Source: Sedimenticola_A sp040506895
GTDB lineage: Bacteria; Pseudomonadota; Gammaproteobacteria; Chromatiales; Chromatiaceae
Direction: 5' to 3'
DNA: 64,000 nt
Assembly: GCA_040506895.1 (NCBI GenBank)
Contig: JBEVVY010000001.1
Coordinates: forward strand, 744,001-808,000
Positions 19,379 through 27,662 of this stretch are shown here, piece by piece (the first letter of the stretch is position 1; each line of letters begins with the position of its first letter). A program made the translations under genes and the position numbers. The notes beneath the pieces were generated by a model that saw only the letters and a program-made list of their open reading frames with translations, was not told the DNA's origin and did not search any database.

Positions 19379-19885
19379 ATGACTGCAGAGAATCAACCTT
19401 CGGCTGAAATCGTTCAGATCCGGCCTGCAAAAAAAGCTGCTCAAGCCTCTGAGAAAAAGTGGGGCAAAGAGGTAATGAAACTGGGTTTCACGATTGTCCC
19501 CTCTCTACTCCTAAGGGCACAGCAACGCTTGGGGCTAAATCCCACGCAGCTCGCTGTTTTGCTACAACTAGCCGATTATTGGTGGGATGAGGATAGAAAA
19601 CCCTATCCAAGCAAGAAGGCACTCAGTGAACGCCTGGGCTTGAGCCCCCGAACCGTGCAGCGATACATCGCGGAGCTCGAAGATGCAGGCCTTGTGAAGC
19701 GGATAGAAAGACGCGCCGCCCATAAAGGCAAGCAAAGTAATATGTACGATCTCACTGGCCTTGTGGAACGGCTCAAAGAATTAGAACCGGAATTTCGTGA
19801 AGTTCAGGAAGAAACCAAGGCTATGCGGAGGCAGGTTTCTCGGCGAGGCGGCTTAAAAGCGGGAAAGAAAAAAGAGGGATCCTAG
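19379..19885 (+). CDS. Helix-turn-helix domain protein
   Basis: 168 residues from ATG 19379 (MTAENQPSAEIVQI). The central part is a winged-helix/GntR-like DNA-binding domain (YPSKKALSERLGLSPRTVQR, followed by ELEDAGLVKRIERR), preceded by a helical segment (LGLNPTQLAVLLQLADYWWD). This combination is common in plasmid and island replication-initiation or regulatory proteins. The C-terminus is basic (RRGGLKAGKKKEG). It is upstream of, and on the same strand as, the Abi-like gene (69 bases apart). Confidence 0.8.
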   Translation: MTAENQPSAEIVQIRPAKKAAQASEKKWGKEVMKLGFTIVPSLLLRAQQRLGLNPTQLAVLLQLADYWWDEDRKPYPSKKALSERLGLSPRTVQRYIAELEDAGLVKRIERRAAHKGKQSNMYDLTGLVERLKELEPEFREVQEETKAMRRQVSRRGGLKAGKKKEGS

Positions 19886-19954
19886 AAAAGCTGAACCCCA
19901 GGCGCATGCAGGTGCAGAGGCGGGTCTGGGGTCTACACACTTAGGATAGGCGGA

Positions 19955-20668
19955 ATGAATCAAGCAGTCAAGAAGTTTTCCTTTGATGACGAGGTACTAG
20001 ATGCCCTCGAAACCTCACTTTCTCCTGAAAGAATAGCGACTTACAAAGCGGAGACAGGAGGAGACCGGGAGCATGCCCTACGTCTTTACACCTGGAATAC
20101 AGCCATCAGTGCTGCATTTTACGGACCTCTGCAAGGAATAGAAGTTGCACTTCGCAATACTATGCACCAACAGCTTTGTTCAGCCTACGGGGAAGACTGG
20201 TACGAAAATCCTGCCTGTGGGCTTGATTGGGGAGCATTGGGCAAGATCGATAGCGCTAAGTCAACCTTAATTAGGGAAGGCTACGCTGTAGATCCCCCGC
20301 ATGTGGTCGCTGAACTCTCATTCGGATTCTGGGTCTCGCTACTCGGCCGAGGTGGGAGGGCTGCACCACCTGATAGAGGGAAGAAAAACTATGAAATGAC
20401 CCTATGGCGACCTGCTCTGCACAAAGCTTTTCCGAACAGCCGTCTTAGGCGTGCTGACACACACCGGCCTCTCAACTACTTGCGTACATTCAGGAATCGT
20501 ATTGCGCACCACGAACCAATTTTCAATCGACATCTCCAGCAGGACTACCGCTCCATCTTGGAGGTCGCAGGCTGGATTTGTCCAAAGACTACAGAGTGGA
20601 TTCAACACCACAGTCGAGTGGAGGAGCTTTTAGCGCATGATTGGAAGAACGACGGAATATATTTCTGA
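19955..20668 (+). CDS. Abi_2-like abortive infection protein (HEPN superfamily)
   Basis: 237 residues. The N-terminal helical part (LYTWNTAISAAFYGPLQGIEVALRN) and the C-terminal motif FRNRIAHHEPIF (R180-H186) match the Abi_2/AbiD-F proteins, whose R-x4-H motif is the HEPN RNase active site. In the family such proteins act in phage exclusion by RNA cleavage. It lies just before the DUF5131/TcmP pair, and the three genes plus the HTH gene share one orientation. Antiphage function here is inference from family and context. Confidence 0.82.
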   Translation: MNQAVKKFSFDDEVLDALETSLSPERIATYKAETGGDREHALRLYTWNTAISAAFYGPLQGIEVALRNTMHQQLCSAYGEDWYENPACGLDWGALGKIDSAKSTLIREGYAVDPPHVVAELSFGFWVSLLGRGGRAAPPDRGKKNYEMTLWRPALHKAFPNSRLRRADTHRPLNYLRTFRNRIAHHEPIFNRHLQQDYRSILEVAGWICPKTTEWIQHHSRVEELLAHDWKNDGIYF

Positions 20669-20840
20669 CTACAGTCAGCCAGAATTAGTAGCTAAATCCT
20701 ATACACCTCTCTTCCAATTACCTAAAAAATAACCAAGAAACAATAGGAAGGGTCATCAATCTCAAGTTATCATTGACGTAAAATAAATCGACCCCTAAAC
20801 TAAAAGAACATAGAACCATTATAGAACATATATTGCAGCC

Positions 20841-21572
20841 ATGAGTCGGATTGAATGGACAGAAAAGACATGGAACCCAGTTACCGGTTGTACAAAGATT
20901 TCACCGGGGTGCAAACACTGCTACGCAGAAAATATGGCTCACCGGCTGAAAGCGATGGGAACATCCGGATATGAAAACGGGTTTAAATTAACTGTCCACC
21001 CATATCGCCTTACTGAACCTTTAAAACGAAAAAAACCCACGATTTACTTCGTAAATTCGATGAGTGATTTGTTTCATAAACAAGTACCATCATCTTTTAT
21101 TGACGAGGTATTTAGAGTCATCAAAGCTTGCCCTCAGCACAATTTTCAGATACTGACGAAACGGCCAAGCAGAATGGCACAATACTTCCAGACTCGCGAA
21201 GTTCCTCCTAACTGCTGGTTGGGAACGACTGTAGAAGATAAGAAGTATGGTGTTCCTCGGATCGATTTGTTACGCCAGGTACCGGCCAAGATCAGATTTC
21301 TATCCATCGAACCTCTGCTTGAAGATTTGGGTCCAATTAACCTCCACGGCATACATTGGGTGATAGTTGGCGGAGAGTCCGGCCCCAAGGCACGTCCCAT
21401 GCAACCTGATTGGGTTGATAATGTTCGTGTTCAATGTCATGAGCAAAGTGCTTCTTTTTTCTTTAAACAATGGGGTGGCTGGGGTGCCGATGGCGTAAAA
21501 CGCCCAAAAGCTGAAAATGGCAGATTGCTCAATGGAAGGACATGGGATGAAATGCCCGCGCTATACACATAA
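20841..21572 (+). CDS. DUF5131 (phage Gp37/Gp68-like) three-cysteine protein
   Basis: 243 residues. The N-terminal motif IEWTEKTWNPVTGC..ISPGCKHCYAE carries C17, C24 and C27, a radical-SAM-like cluster-binding pattern. The rest (NSMSDLFH, LTKRPSRM, WLGTTVED, SIEPLLEDLG, GGESGPKARP) follows the family closely. The chemical reaction is not known to me. It is followed after 26 bases by tcmP, its usual partner, whose family name (three-Cys-motif partner) refers to this protein. Confidence 0.9.
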   Translation: MSRIEWTEKTWNPVTGCTKISPGCKHCYAENMAHRLKAMGTSGYENGFKLTVHPYRLTEPLKRKKPTIYFVNSMSDLFHKQVPSSFIDEVFRVIKACPQHNFQILTKRPSRMAQYFQTREVPPNCWLGTTVEDKKYGVPRIDLLRQVPAKIRFLSIEPLLEDLGPINLHGIHWVIVGGESGPKARPMQPDWVDNVRVQCHEQSASFFFKQWGGWGADGVKRPKAENGRLLNGRTWDEMPALYT

Positions 21573-21598
21573 CTTCGTCTTAACAAGGATGATGAATC

Positions 21599-22837
21599 GT
21601 GGTATCGAAAAACTATGATTGGGAACACGGCGCAAAGTTAGAAGACCACACTCGAAAGAAGCACGAAATTCTTCGGCGTTACTTCCGTGAGTACCTGATA
21701 ACTCGATGTAAATTCCCCCAACAGGAGAAATTTCGCTTAGCGATTATTGACGGTTTCTCAGGAGCAGGTTTATACGAATGCGGTAGCTATGGCTCCCCTC
21801 TGATTTTCGTTGATGTATTGATCAATACCGCTGTCGAAATAAACACAGAAAGGTATAACCAGGGATTGAAGCCATTAGTTATCGAGTGCCTCCTCCAGCT
21901 CAATGACCGAGATACTAATGCACTTGAACAATTAAAGGAAAGCCTTTCACCACTCGTCATAGAAGCTGAATCATCACCCCACGTTCAACTCAAAGCCGAG
22001 TATCACTCCTCTGATTTCCAGGAGATATATCCGACCATCAAACGTAGGCTGAAAGAGGCTCGTTATAGCAATGTCTTTTTCAATCTAGATCAGTGTGGGT
22101 ACAAACACGCCCCTACCAGCTTGATCAGGGATATTGTTGCTTCTTGGAAATCCGCAGAAGTTATCTTAACCTTCATGATCAAGACCATACTCACGTTCTT
22201 GTCACCTAATTCGACTACCAATCAAGTTCCTTTGGAACCCGATATACAAAAAGATATCAATTTGTTGCTGTCAGGACAGGATAATCTGATGAGCAAACAG
22301 GAATGGCTTGCACGTGCAGAGAAAGTCGTATTCGAGGCACTAAAAAACTGCGCCACCTTCGTAAGCCCGTTTGCTATAAATAACCCAGATGGCTGGCAAT
22401 ACTGGTTGATGCATTTTGCGAACAACCATCGTGCCAGGCAGGTATACAACAATGTACTCCATCAATGCGATGCTCAAGCTCACTACGGGCGTGCGGGTTT
22501 ACACATGTTATCGTACGACCCTGCAAACGAAGGCAAATTATATCTTTTCGATGCAAATTCGAGAGATGCATCGAAAAACGATCTATACGATGATATACCC
22601 CGGTTTATTGCAGAGGCGGGGGACGCTTTAAGCATGCATGAGTTCTATGAGGCTGCTTACAGCGAAACTCCAGCGCATAGCGAAGACATCCATGAAATGA
22701 TCATCGAGAACGAAGACATTGAGGTCATTACAGATTCCGGAGGATCGCGGAGAAAACCCAATGCAATCAAACCTACCGACACACTGAAACTGAAAGTACA
22801 GCCTACATTCTTCCCGTTGTTTAAAAAAGGCGGCTGA
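21599..22837 (+). CDS. tcmP: Three-Cys-motif partner protein TcmP
   Basis: 412 residues from GTG 21599 with AAGGA about 10 bases upstream. The N-terminus HGAKLEDHTRKKHEILRRYF and the motif AIIDGFSGAGLYE (residues 48-60) identify the TcmP family; the DGFSGxG loop resembles motif I of Rossmann methyltransferases. It follows the DUF5131 gene as in other genomes. The molecular function is not established in my knowledge. The pair is typically found on islands, which suggests a defence or nucleic-acid modification role. Confidence 0.88.
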   Translation: MVSKNYDWEHGAKLEDHTRKKHEILRRYFREYLITRCKFPQQEKFRLAIIDGFSGAGLYECGSYGSPLIFVDVLINTAVEINTERYNQGLKPLVIECLLQLNDRDTNALEQLKESLSPLVIEAESSPHVQLKAEYHSSDFQEIYPTIKRRLKEARYSNVFFNLDQCGYKHAPTSLIRDIVASWKSAEVILTFMIKTILTFLSPNSTTNQVPLEPDIQKDINLLLSGQDNLMSKQEWLARAEKVVFEALKNCATFVSPFAINNPDGWQYWLMHFANNHRARQVYNNVLHQCDAQAHYGRAGLHMLSYDPANEGKLYLFDANSRDASKNDLYDDIPRFIAEAGDALSMHEFYEAAYSETPAHSEDIHEMIIENEDIEVITDSGGSRRKPNAIKPTDTLKLKVQPTFFPLFKKGG

Positions 22838-22853
22838 TATCTCTCGATTCTAA

Positions 22854-23804
22854 TTATTCACGCTGCTGTGCTGCAGGATGGGTTTCGGCATAAACCTCCT
22901 TCAGGCGATTGATTGCCACATGGGTATAGATCTGGGTCGTTGAGATATCCGCGTGCCCCAGCATATCCTGTACCACCCGGATATCAGCCCCGTTCTCGTG
23001 CATCAGAGTCGCTGTGGAGTGCCTGAACAAGTTACAAGCCCCTGGTTTCTTAATCCCCGCTCTGCGGACGTACTTGGACACAATCCGAGTCAGTTGATGC
23101 TCCCTGAACTTCAACCCCTTGTTATCCAGAAACAGCTCTGAACCAGAGTGCAGTTGCTGCAATTTGGGCCTAACATGCTTGAGGTAGAGCTGTACCCACA
23201 CGCAAGCCGACTGAGCAATGGGTACCCGGCGATCCTTCTCACCTTTTCCCTTGTGGACAGTGAGAACTCGGGCCTTGAGATCCAGATCTTCGATATTCAG
23301 ATTGGCCAGTTCCATACGACGAATGCCCGTGGCGTAGTAAACGGCCAGGATTGCTCTATCCCGAACACCTTTGTAGTCCTGGAGTAGCGGCTGAAGCAGC
23401 GTCGCCTCTATCTCCTCCACATCAAGGTAGCCCTTGGGAAGCTGCCTGGGCACCCTGGGAAGCTCCATCAGTGACAGTCTGTTCTCCTTGATGACTCCCC
23501 GAATATGCAGTCTCCGAAAGAAGACCTTCACCGCTGTGAGGCGGTTGCGGATGGTAGCCTTCTCCAGAGGCTTTTCAGAATATGGCTGGCGGTATCGGAA
23601 CAGATAGGCCTGATAGGCCTCGATTTCCTCCAGACCGATCTGCTGAGGGCGTTTCAGGCCCTCTGAGAGCGCCCATTGGATGAATGCCCTTAGTGAACTT
23701 CGCTTGCCCTCGATGGTTCTGGGGGACTGCCCCTTGACGAGGCAGTCCTCCAGATAGAAGTCCATACAGGCCACCAGTGTTTTGGGCCTGTCAGACTTCA
23801 CCAT
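22854..23804 (-). CDS. Tyrosine recombinase, XerC/D-like
   Basis: 316 residues. The N-terminal SAM-like core-binding domain (SPRTIEGKRSSLRAFIQWAL) is followed by a catalytic domain. Visible catalytic residues: Arg in ATGIRRMEL, Lys in HKGKGEKDRR, box II in NLFRHSTAT (an Asn stands where most family members have the first His), His in MLGHADIS and Tyr in TTQIYTHV. It overlaps the toprim-like gene by 7 bases. It may resolve or integrate the four-gene unit. It is not next to the island att sites, so I do not call it the island integrase. Confidence 0.9.
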   Translation of the reverse strand: MVKSDRPKTLVACMDFYLEDCLVKGQSPRTIEGKRSSLRAFIQWALSEGLKRPQQIGLEEIEAYQAYLFRYRQPYSEKPLEKATIRNRLTAVKVFFRRLHIRGVIKENRLSLMELPRVPRQLPKGYLDVEEIEATLLQPLLQDYKGVRDRAILAVYYATGIRRMELANLNIEDLDLKARVLTVHKGKGEKDRRVPIAQSACVWVQLYLKHVRPKLQQLHSGSELFLDNKGLKFREHQLTRIVSKYVRRAGIKKPGACNLFRHSTATLMHENGADIRVVQDMLGHADISTTQIYTHVAINRLKEVYAETHPAAQQRE

Positions 23805-24676
23805 ATGCCATCCTCCCTGAGTCCCTCATAGGTCTGGACACAGGGCCTGCTGCCATTGACCAGTCTCTCCAGGGCATCGGCACCGTGCTTGAGCACATAG
23901 CCCTTGAGATCCATACCAGATGGCAACATCAGCCTGTAACAGGCTATCCCACAAGCAGAGAGCGCCTGAGAGACCAGACGGGCAACCCGCCTACCTTCTG
24001 GCGTATTCTCATACGCTGTCGTTACCCTGCAAACCCGGCTGCCTACCAGTGCATCCAACTGCTCAGCGTCAAAACCTCCCAAACCCAGGGTAGCTACCAC
24101 ATTGGGGTACCCTGCGGCAGACAATATCAGTGCTTCCAGAGGGTTCTTGCAAAGGAAAATGCTCTGGTGATCCCCCAGTGCTTTCTGATTGAAGAACCCA
24201 GCATTCCTGATCGACCAATACAGGTAATAAGGCGTACCGGAGCGCAGTTTGGGTGTAATCCGCTCACCATAGGCTTCCGTGATCTCCCCACGGTCATCGA
24301 CATTGGGAAAAACCAGTGCACCACGGAAAAACTCACCGCCACTGGCCACCAGAAGGCCTTTGCGCTGCAGATTCCCGCGCAACCAGGCCCCATCCTGGGT
24401 ATCTCCATCTGGTAACTGCTTGCCGAGGGTGCGGTCAGAAAACCCCACACCCCACTCCTTGAGCAGGCCTTTGTCACTAATCCCCAGATTCTGAAGAAAT
24501 TCCAGTGCTCTGGGAGTAGAGAACAGGGCCTCCTGATAGTAGCTAAAGACCTGATCGATAAGCGTCTTACTGACCGAGTCAGACTCCTCGATACCAGGAA
24601 AATCAACATAACCTAGCAGATGCGGATCATAGGCCGCTGCAGGATGGTTTGTATGTACACTCATCATATCCATCAT
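23798..24676 (-). CDS. DnaG/toprim-like protein with degenerate active site
   Basis: 292 residues. The first part (FLQNLGISDKGLLKEWGVGFSD and GNLQRKGLLVASGGEFFRGA) resembles the region between CHC2 finger and toprim in mobile-element primases. ITPKLRSGTPYYLY and GYPNVVATLG mark the toprim region. The conserved Glu of the toprim motif is replaced (LCKNPLEAL) and the DxD motif reads YENTPEG, so metal-dependent catalysis looks lost. No zinc-finger cysteines are seen at the N-terminus. It overlaps istB by 4 bases and the recombinase by 7. I infer a structural or DNA-binding role in the unit. Confidence 0.7.
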   Translation of the reverse strand: MMDMMSVHTNHPAAAYDPHLLGYVDFPGIEESDSVSKTLIDQVFSYYQEALFSTPRALEFLQNLGISDKGLLKEWGVGFSDRTLGKQLPDGDTQDGAWLRGNLQRKGLLVASGGEFFRGALVFPNVDDRGEITEAYGERITPKLRSGTPYYLYWSIRNAGFFNQKALGDHQSIFLCKNPLEALILSAAGYPNVVATLGLGGFDAEQLDALVGSRVCRVTTAYENTPEGRRVARLVSQALSACGIACYRLMLPSGMDLKGYVLKHGADALERLVNGSRPCVQTYEGLREDGIW

Positions 24677-25428
24677 GACGCCTCCTTGATCGGTGAATGC
24701 AGCTTACGCATGGACTCCCCGCGCAACTCAATCCGGTGAGAACGGTGCACCAAGCGGTCTAGAATGGCATCTGCCACCGTAGGCTCCCCAAGATACTCGT
24801 GCCACTGATCCACAGGCAGTTGGGTGGTGATCAAAATGGAGCCTGAGCCAATATGCTCATCGATCAGTTCCAACAGATTATGGCGACCACGGGATGTCAT
24901 TGGAGCCAATGCCCAGTCATCCAGAATAATGAGAGCCATCTTGGCCAGTTTTGTGCGCAGTTTGGGTAAACTCCCATCGCCATTGGCGATCTCCAACTCC
25001 TCTAAAAGCCTGGAAAGTCGCTTGTAGATGACCGAGTAGCCCTTACGCGCCGCCTGGTGTCCCAACGCGCAGGCGAGCCAGGTCTTACCGACCCCGGTTG
25101 GCCCTGTGATGATGGTATTGAGGGACTTGTCGATCCAGTCACAGGTAATGAGGTTCGCAAATACCTGGCGATCAAGCCCCCGATGAGCACTGTAATCTAC
25201 ATCTTCGGGGCAGGCAGGCACTTTGAGTTTGGCCGCCTTGAGCAGGCGCTTAACCCTTCGATCCTCCCGATCATGAAACTCAGCATCCACAACCAAGCCA
25301 AGGCGCTCTTCAAAGCTCAACTCCTGGACAGCCGTATTGCTGCCCTGATCTTCTACAGCATTGGCCATGCCATACAGCCTCATCTGCCTGAGGCGTGTTG
25401 TCGTCTGTTTAAGCAACATCTCACTCAC
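24673..25428 (-). CDS. istB: IstB-like helper ATPase of the four-gene unit
   Basis: 251 residues, AAA+ fold of the IstB/DnaC family: Walker A GPTGVGKTWLA, Walker B LIILDDWALAPM, sensor ITTQLPVDQWHEYLG, arginine-finger region DAILDRLVHRSHRIELRG. It starts inside the end of istA (8-base overlap) and ends inside the toprim-like gene. It differs strongly from the IstB of the 2471-bp IS21 copies, so the unit was acquired separately. Confidence 0.93.
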   Translation of the reverse strand: MSEMLLKQTTTRLRQMRLYGMANAVEDQGSNTAVQELSFEERLGLVVDAEFHDREDRRVKRLLKAAKLKVPACPEDVDYSAHRGLDRQVFANLITCDWIDKSLNTIITGPTGVGKTWLACALGHQAARKGYSVIYKRLSRLLEELEIANGDGSLPKLRTKLAKMALIILDDWALAPMTSRGRHNLLELIDEHIGSGSILITTQLPVDQWHEYLGEPTVADAILDRLVHRSHRIELRGESMRKLHSPIKEAS

Positions 25429-26950
25429 CTCCTCTGGCGTAATACTCAGAACCGCGCAGGTTGTCGTGCAACGGCAGGTTCACCTGGATTGACAGAGGTT
25501 CATCAGGAAGATCCTCCAAGCCACGTTGCAAGATAGAGCGCACACTCTTGGTCGTAAGGGAACCGATCTGCTGAGCACGACGGCAGGCCCCTTCAAACCG
25601 CTCAGCACCATAGTCTTTAACCAGGCGCTGGAGAGGAGTGCAGGAACGGATGCCAAGTAGGGCGTGGGGTCGGCTATCAAACTGATGCTGGAAAACCGCT
25701 GCAGCAGCCGGACCAATGGACTTGGCCCATTTCATGATCAGCTCAGGCGTCTGTTCAGCATAATGACGATGGGCCTTGGGCTGGTGAGCAGGATTTGTGG
25801 TGTGGCCCCCAATCTCCTGACTGCGAGGGTGACTTGCTACACGACGACCCTGGTGGAACAACTCGACGACCTTTGCACTAACCCTGGCTTCGACTTTTCC
25901 ACCAACAAGGGCATTGGGGACTGAATAGTAATGATCACGCACCCGCATGTGATAATCAGGACCAATTTTGTGAGCACTTGTCCATTCGGCATACTCGAAA
26001 GGTTCAGCAGGCAGAGGACGAAGCAATGGTTTATCCAGTTCCTCAAACCGCGACCTGCGGCAACCAGGGAGCCGTTTGAAAGGCCTCTCATTGAAGAGTC
26101 TCAACAGTTCGGCAATGGCCGCATTGATCTCCTCGATACTGAAAAAGCGCCGATGGCGAAGCCGAGCTAGAATCCAGCGGTAGGCGAGCTGTACAGCAAG
26201 TTCCGCCTTGGATTTGTCCTTGGGCCGACGAACACGGGCAGGAACAATGACCACCTGGTAGTGTTTGGTCATTTCAAGATAGGTTCGGTTGAACTCCGGC
26301 TCTCTTCCGGGGCGAATTACAGCCGATTTCAGGTTATCGGGGACGACGACCTGTGGTGCGCCACCAAAGTAAGCAAACATCAAATTATGCGCCTCAACCC
26401 AATCTGGCAATGACTGTGATTTGACGGCGTAAATAAAGGAGTAGTTTGAACAGCCCAATGCACCGACGAAGATCTGTGCCTTGCGCTCTTCTCCCAAAGC
26501 AACATCGTAGTAAGGGATGGTTCTACCAGCAAAATCCACATACACGACTTCACCAGCACGATGCGTCTGGCGCATGGTGATATCCAGCTTACCCAGGAAT
26601 TTCCGATAGTAGTATGTGAACTGGGAGTAAGAGTAGGCATGGCCTGGATTGGCCAATCGATACTCTTCCCACAGGAGTTGCAGCGTGACATTGCGATACT
26701 GCATCTCCTTGTGGATGGCATTCCAGTCCGGCATGAACTTCGACTCGATACGAAAGCGCTTGGCCTTCAGCACCGCTTCAATCTCAAGATCATTCATCTC
26801 ATTGAGAGTCGCAATATCAAGATCGATTTCATCAGCGCGATCCCGATAACGCTTCACTGTATTGTGTGAAACGTGAAGGCTACGGCCAATCATCCGATTG
26901 GACATATTCGTTGTCCTGACCAATCGTAGTATTTCTCTCTGTTTATTCAT
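25421..26950 (-). CDS. istA: IstA-like transposase of the four-gene unit
   Basis: 509 residues from ATG 26950, which has AGGTGG upstream; a longer frame to 27022 lacks such a site. N-terminal helix-turn-helix (NMSNRMIGRSLHVSHNTVKR). The DDE core has acidic residues in VVYVDFAGR, VVVPDNLKSAV and KSKAELAVQLAYRW, followed by the C-terminal segment RVRDHYYSVPNAL. First gene of the operon. Confidence 0.94.
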   Translation of the reverse strand: MNKQREILRLVRTTNMSNRMIGRSLHVSHNTVKRYRDRADEIDLDIATLNEMNDLEIEAVLKAKRFRIESKFMPDWNAIHKEMQYRNVTLQLLWEEYRLANPGHAYSYSQFTYYYRKFLGKLDITMRQTHRAGEVVYVDFAGRTIPYYDVALGEERKAQIFVGALGCSNYSFIYAVKSQSLPDWVEAHNLMFAYFGGAPQVVVPDNLKSAVIRPGREPEFNRTYLEMTKHYQVVIVPARVRRPKDKSKAELAVQLAYRWILARLRHRRFFSIEEINAAIAELLRLFNERPFKRLPGCRRSRFEELDKPLLRPLPAEPFEYAEWTSAHKIGPDYHMRVRDHYYSVPNALVGGKVEARVSAKVVELFHQGRRVASHPRSQEIGGHTTNPAHQPKAHRHYAEQTPELIMKWAKSIGPAAAAVFQHQFDSRPHALLGIRSCTPLQRLVKDYGAERFEGACRRAQQIGSLTTKSVRSILQRGLEDLPDEPLSIQVNLPLHDNLRGSEYYARGGE

Positions 26951-27254
26951 CTGTTCCACCTTTCTTTGGACAATATCGTCCCCTGGCCCGATACCGAGCC
27001 TGATGTGGTTTACAAACAACAAGGTGAAAAATGTCTTGCCCGGTGGTGAGTCACACCATCAGCACTTGACATATAGGGGAAGAGATACGAAACTCCTTTG
27101 CATCGGAAGACAATTTCGATGCATTAAGAATCGGGCTTGAGAGTTGCCGCTCTCAGGCCTTTTTCGTATCAGCTATTCCACACCTTGACTTAGTACGCAC
27201 GAAATCAATTCAATATCTCTTACTACACCTCCTTCTCGGTCATTAAATACTCTA
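26951..27254. other. Leader region upstream of the four-gene unit, with two hairpins
   Basis: About 300 bases. A 7-bp inverted repeat TGCATCG/CGATGCA lies at 27099-27123. A second stem GGCTTGAGAG/CTCTCAGGCC at 27134-27159 is followed on the plus strand by TTTTT, so it reads as a rho-independent terminator for plus-strand RNA although no plus-strand gene ends nearby. TTGACA occurs at 27066-27071 but without a convincing -10. A small RNA from the plus strand, divergent to istA, is possible. Confidence 0.4.
27134..27165 (+). terminator. Possible rho-independent terminator, plus strand
   Basis: Ten-base stem with one G-T pair, loop TTGCCG, then five T. Read on the plus strand it could end a short divergent RNA starting upstream of istA. 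Confidence 0.45.
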
Positions 27255-27515
27255 TTAATCAATAACTTGATTGCGCTGCTCAGCTAACCACTGCGCCACA
27301 TCCTTCGATAAAGCAAACTTTCCTCGTCGATTTGGTACTGAAAAGACCGGCACAGGTACTTTGTCACGAGCAACAGCCTGGCGTAATGCCTCAAGGCTTG
27401 GATAGCCAAGGGCTTTACGCAGCGAATTTCCTGTTAACACAGGGCCATATTCCCGCAATAGATCTGCTTCTAACGCCTTCGCTAGCTCTGTAACTAAATC
27501 TGTTCTCTTTTTCAT
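27255..27515 (-). CDS. Small putative DNA-binding protein
   Basis: 86 residues. NSLRKALGYPSLEALRQAVARD looks like a helix-turn-helix of excisionase/AlpA-like size, and SVPNRRGKFALSKDVAQWLAEQ resembles the wing and recognition part of such proteins. It is divergent from the 323-residue gene at 27663, with several CGTNACT repeats between the two starts that could be its operators. The exact family is not recognised. Confidence 0.65.
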   Translation of the reverse strand: MKKRTDLVTELAKALEADLLREYGPVLTGNSLRKALGYPSLEALRQAVARDKVPVPVFSVPNRRGKFALSKDVAQWLAEQRNQVID

Positions 27516-27620
27516 CGCAAAACCGTGACTACACCCGACTGTAAAATATTAGGATAGGCATATAACCCCTGCCAGTAGTTAAATAAATGGCAATTTCGTT
27601 ACTCTAAAAAATAACTTAAT

Positions 27621-27650
27621 ATCGTTACTAAACGTGACTATACGTAACTA
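27621..27650. repeat. Three head-to-tail 10-bp repeats (WWCGTNACTA) in a divergent promoter region
   Basis: ATCGTTACTA, AACGTGACTA and TACGTAACTA follow one another at exactly 10-base spacing, so the sites face the same side of the helix. Further copies of CGTNACT are at 27597-27603 and 27524-27530. They lie just before GTG 27663. This suggests cooperative operator or iteron-type binding by a local protein. Confidence 0.6.
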
Positions 27651-27662
27651 GACAGGGTTTTA

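Larger units (their letters stand above)
22854..26950 (-). mobile_element. IS21-like four-gene unit: istA, istB, toprim-like, tyrosine recombinase
   Basis: Four genes on the minus strand, each overlapping the next by 4-8 bases, so they form one translationally coupled operon. Two are IS21 transposition genes unlike the other IS21 copies in this window. The third is a DnaG-toprim-like protein and the fourth an Xer-type recombinase. The outer ends are not determined. An 8-base direct repeat ATATCTCT occurs at 22837-22844 and 27213-27220 and might be a target duplication, but it could be chance. Confidence 0.7.

Noticed and set aside
22854..23804. Tyrosine recombinase as the island integrase
   Set aside because: It is 18 kb from either att repeat and is translationally coupled to the toprim-like and IS21-type genes, so it belongs to that unit.
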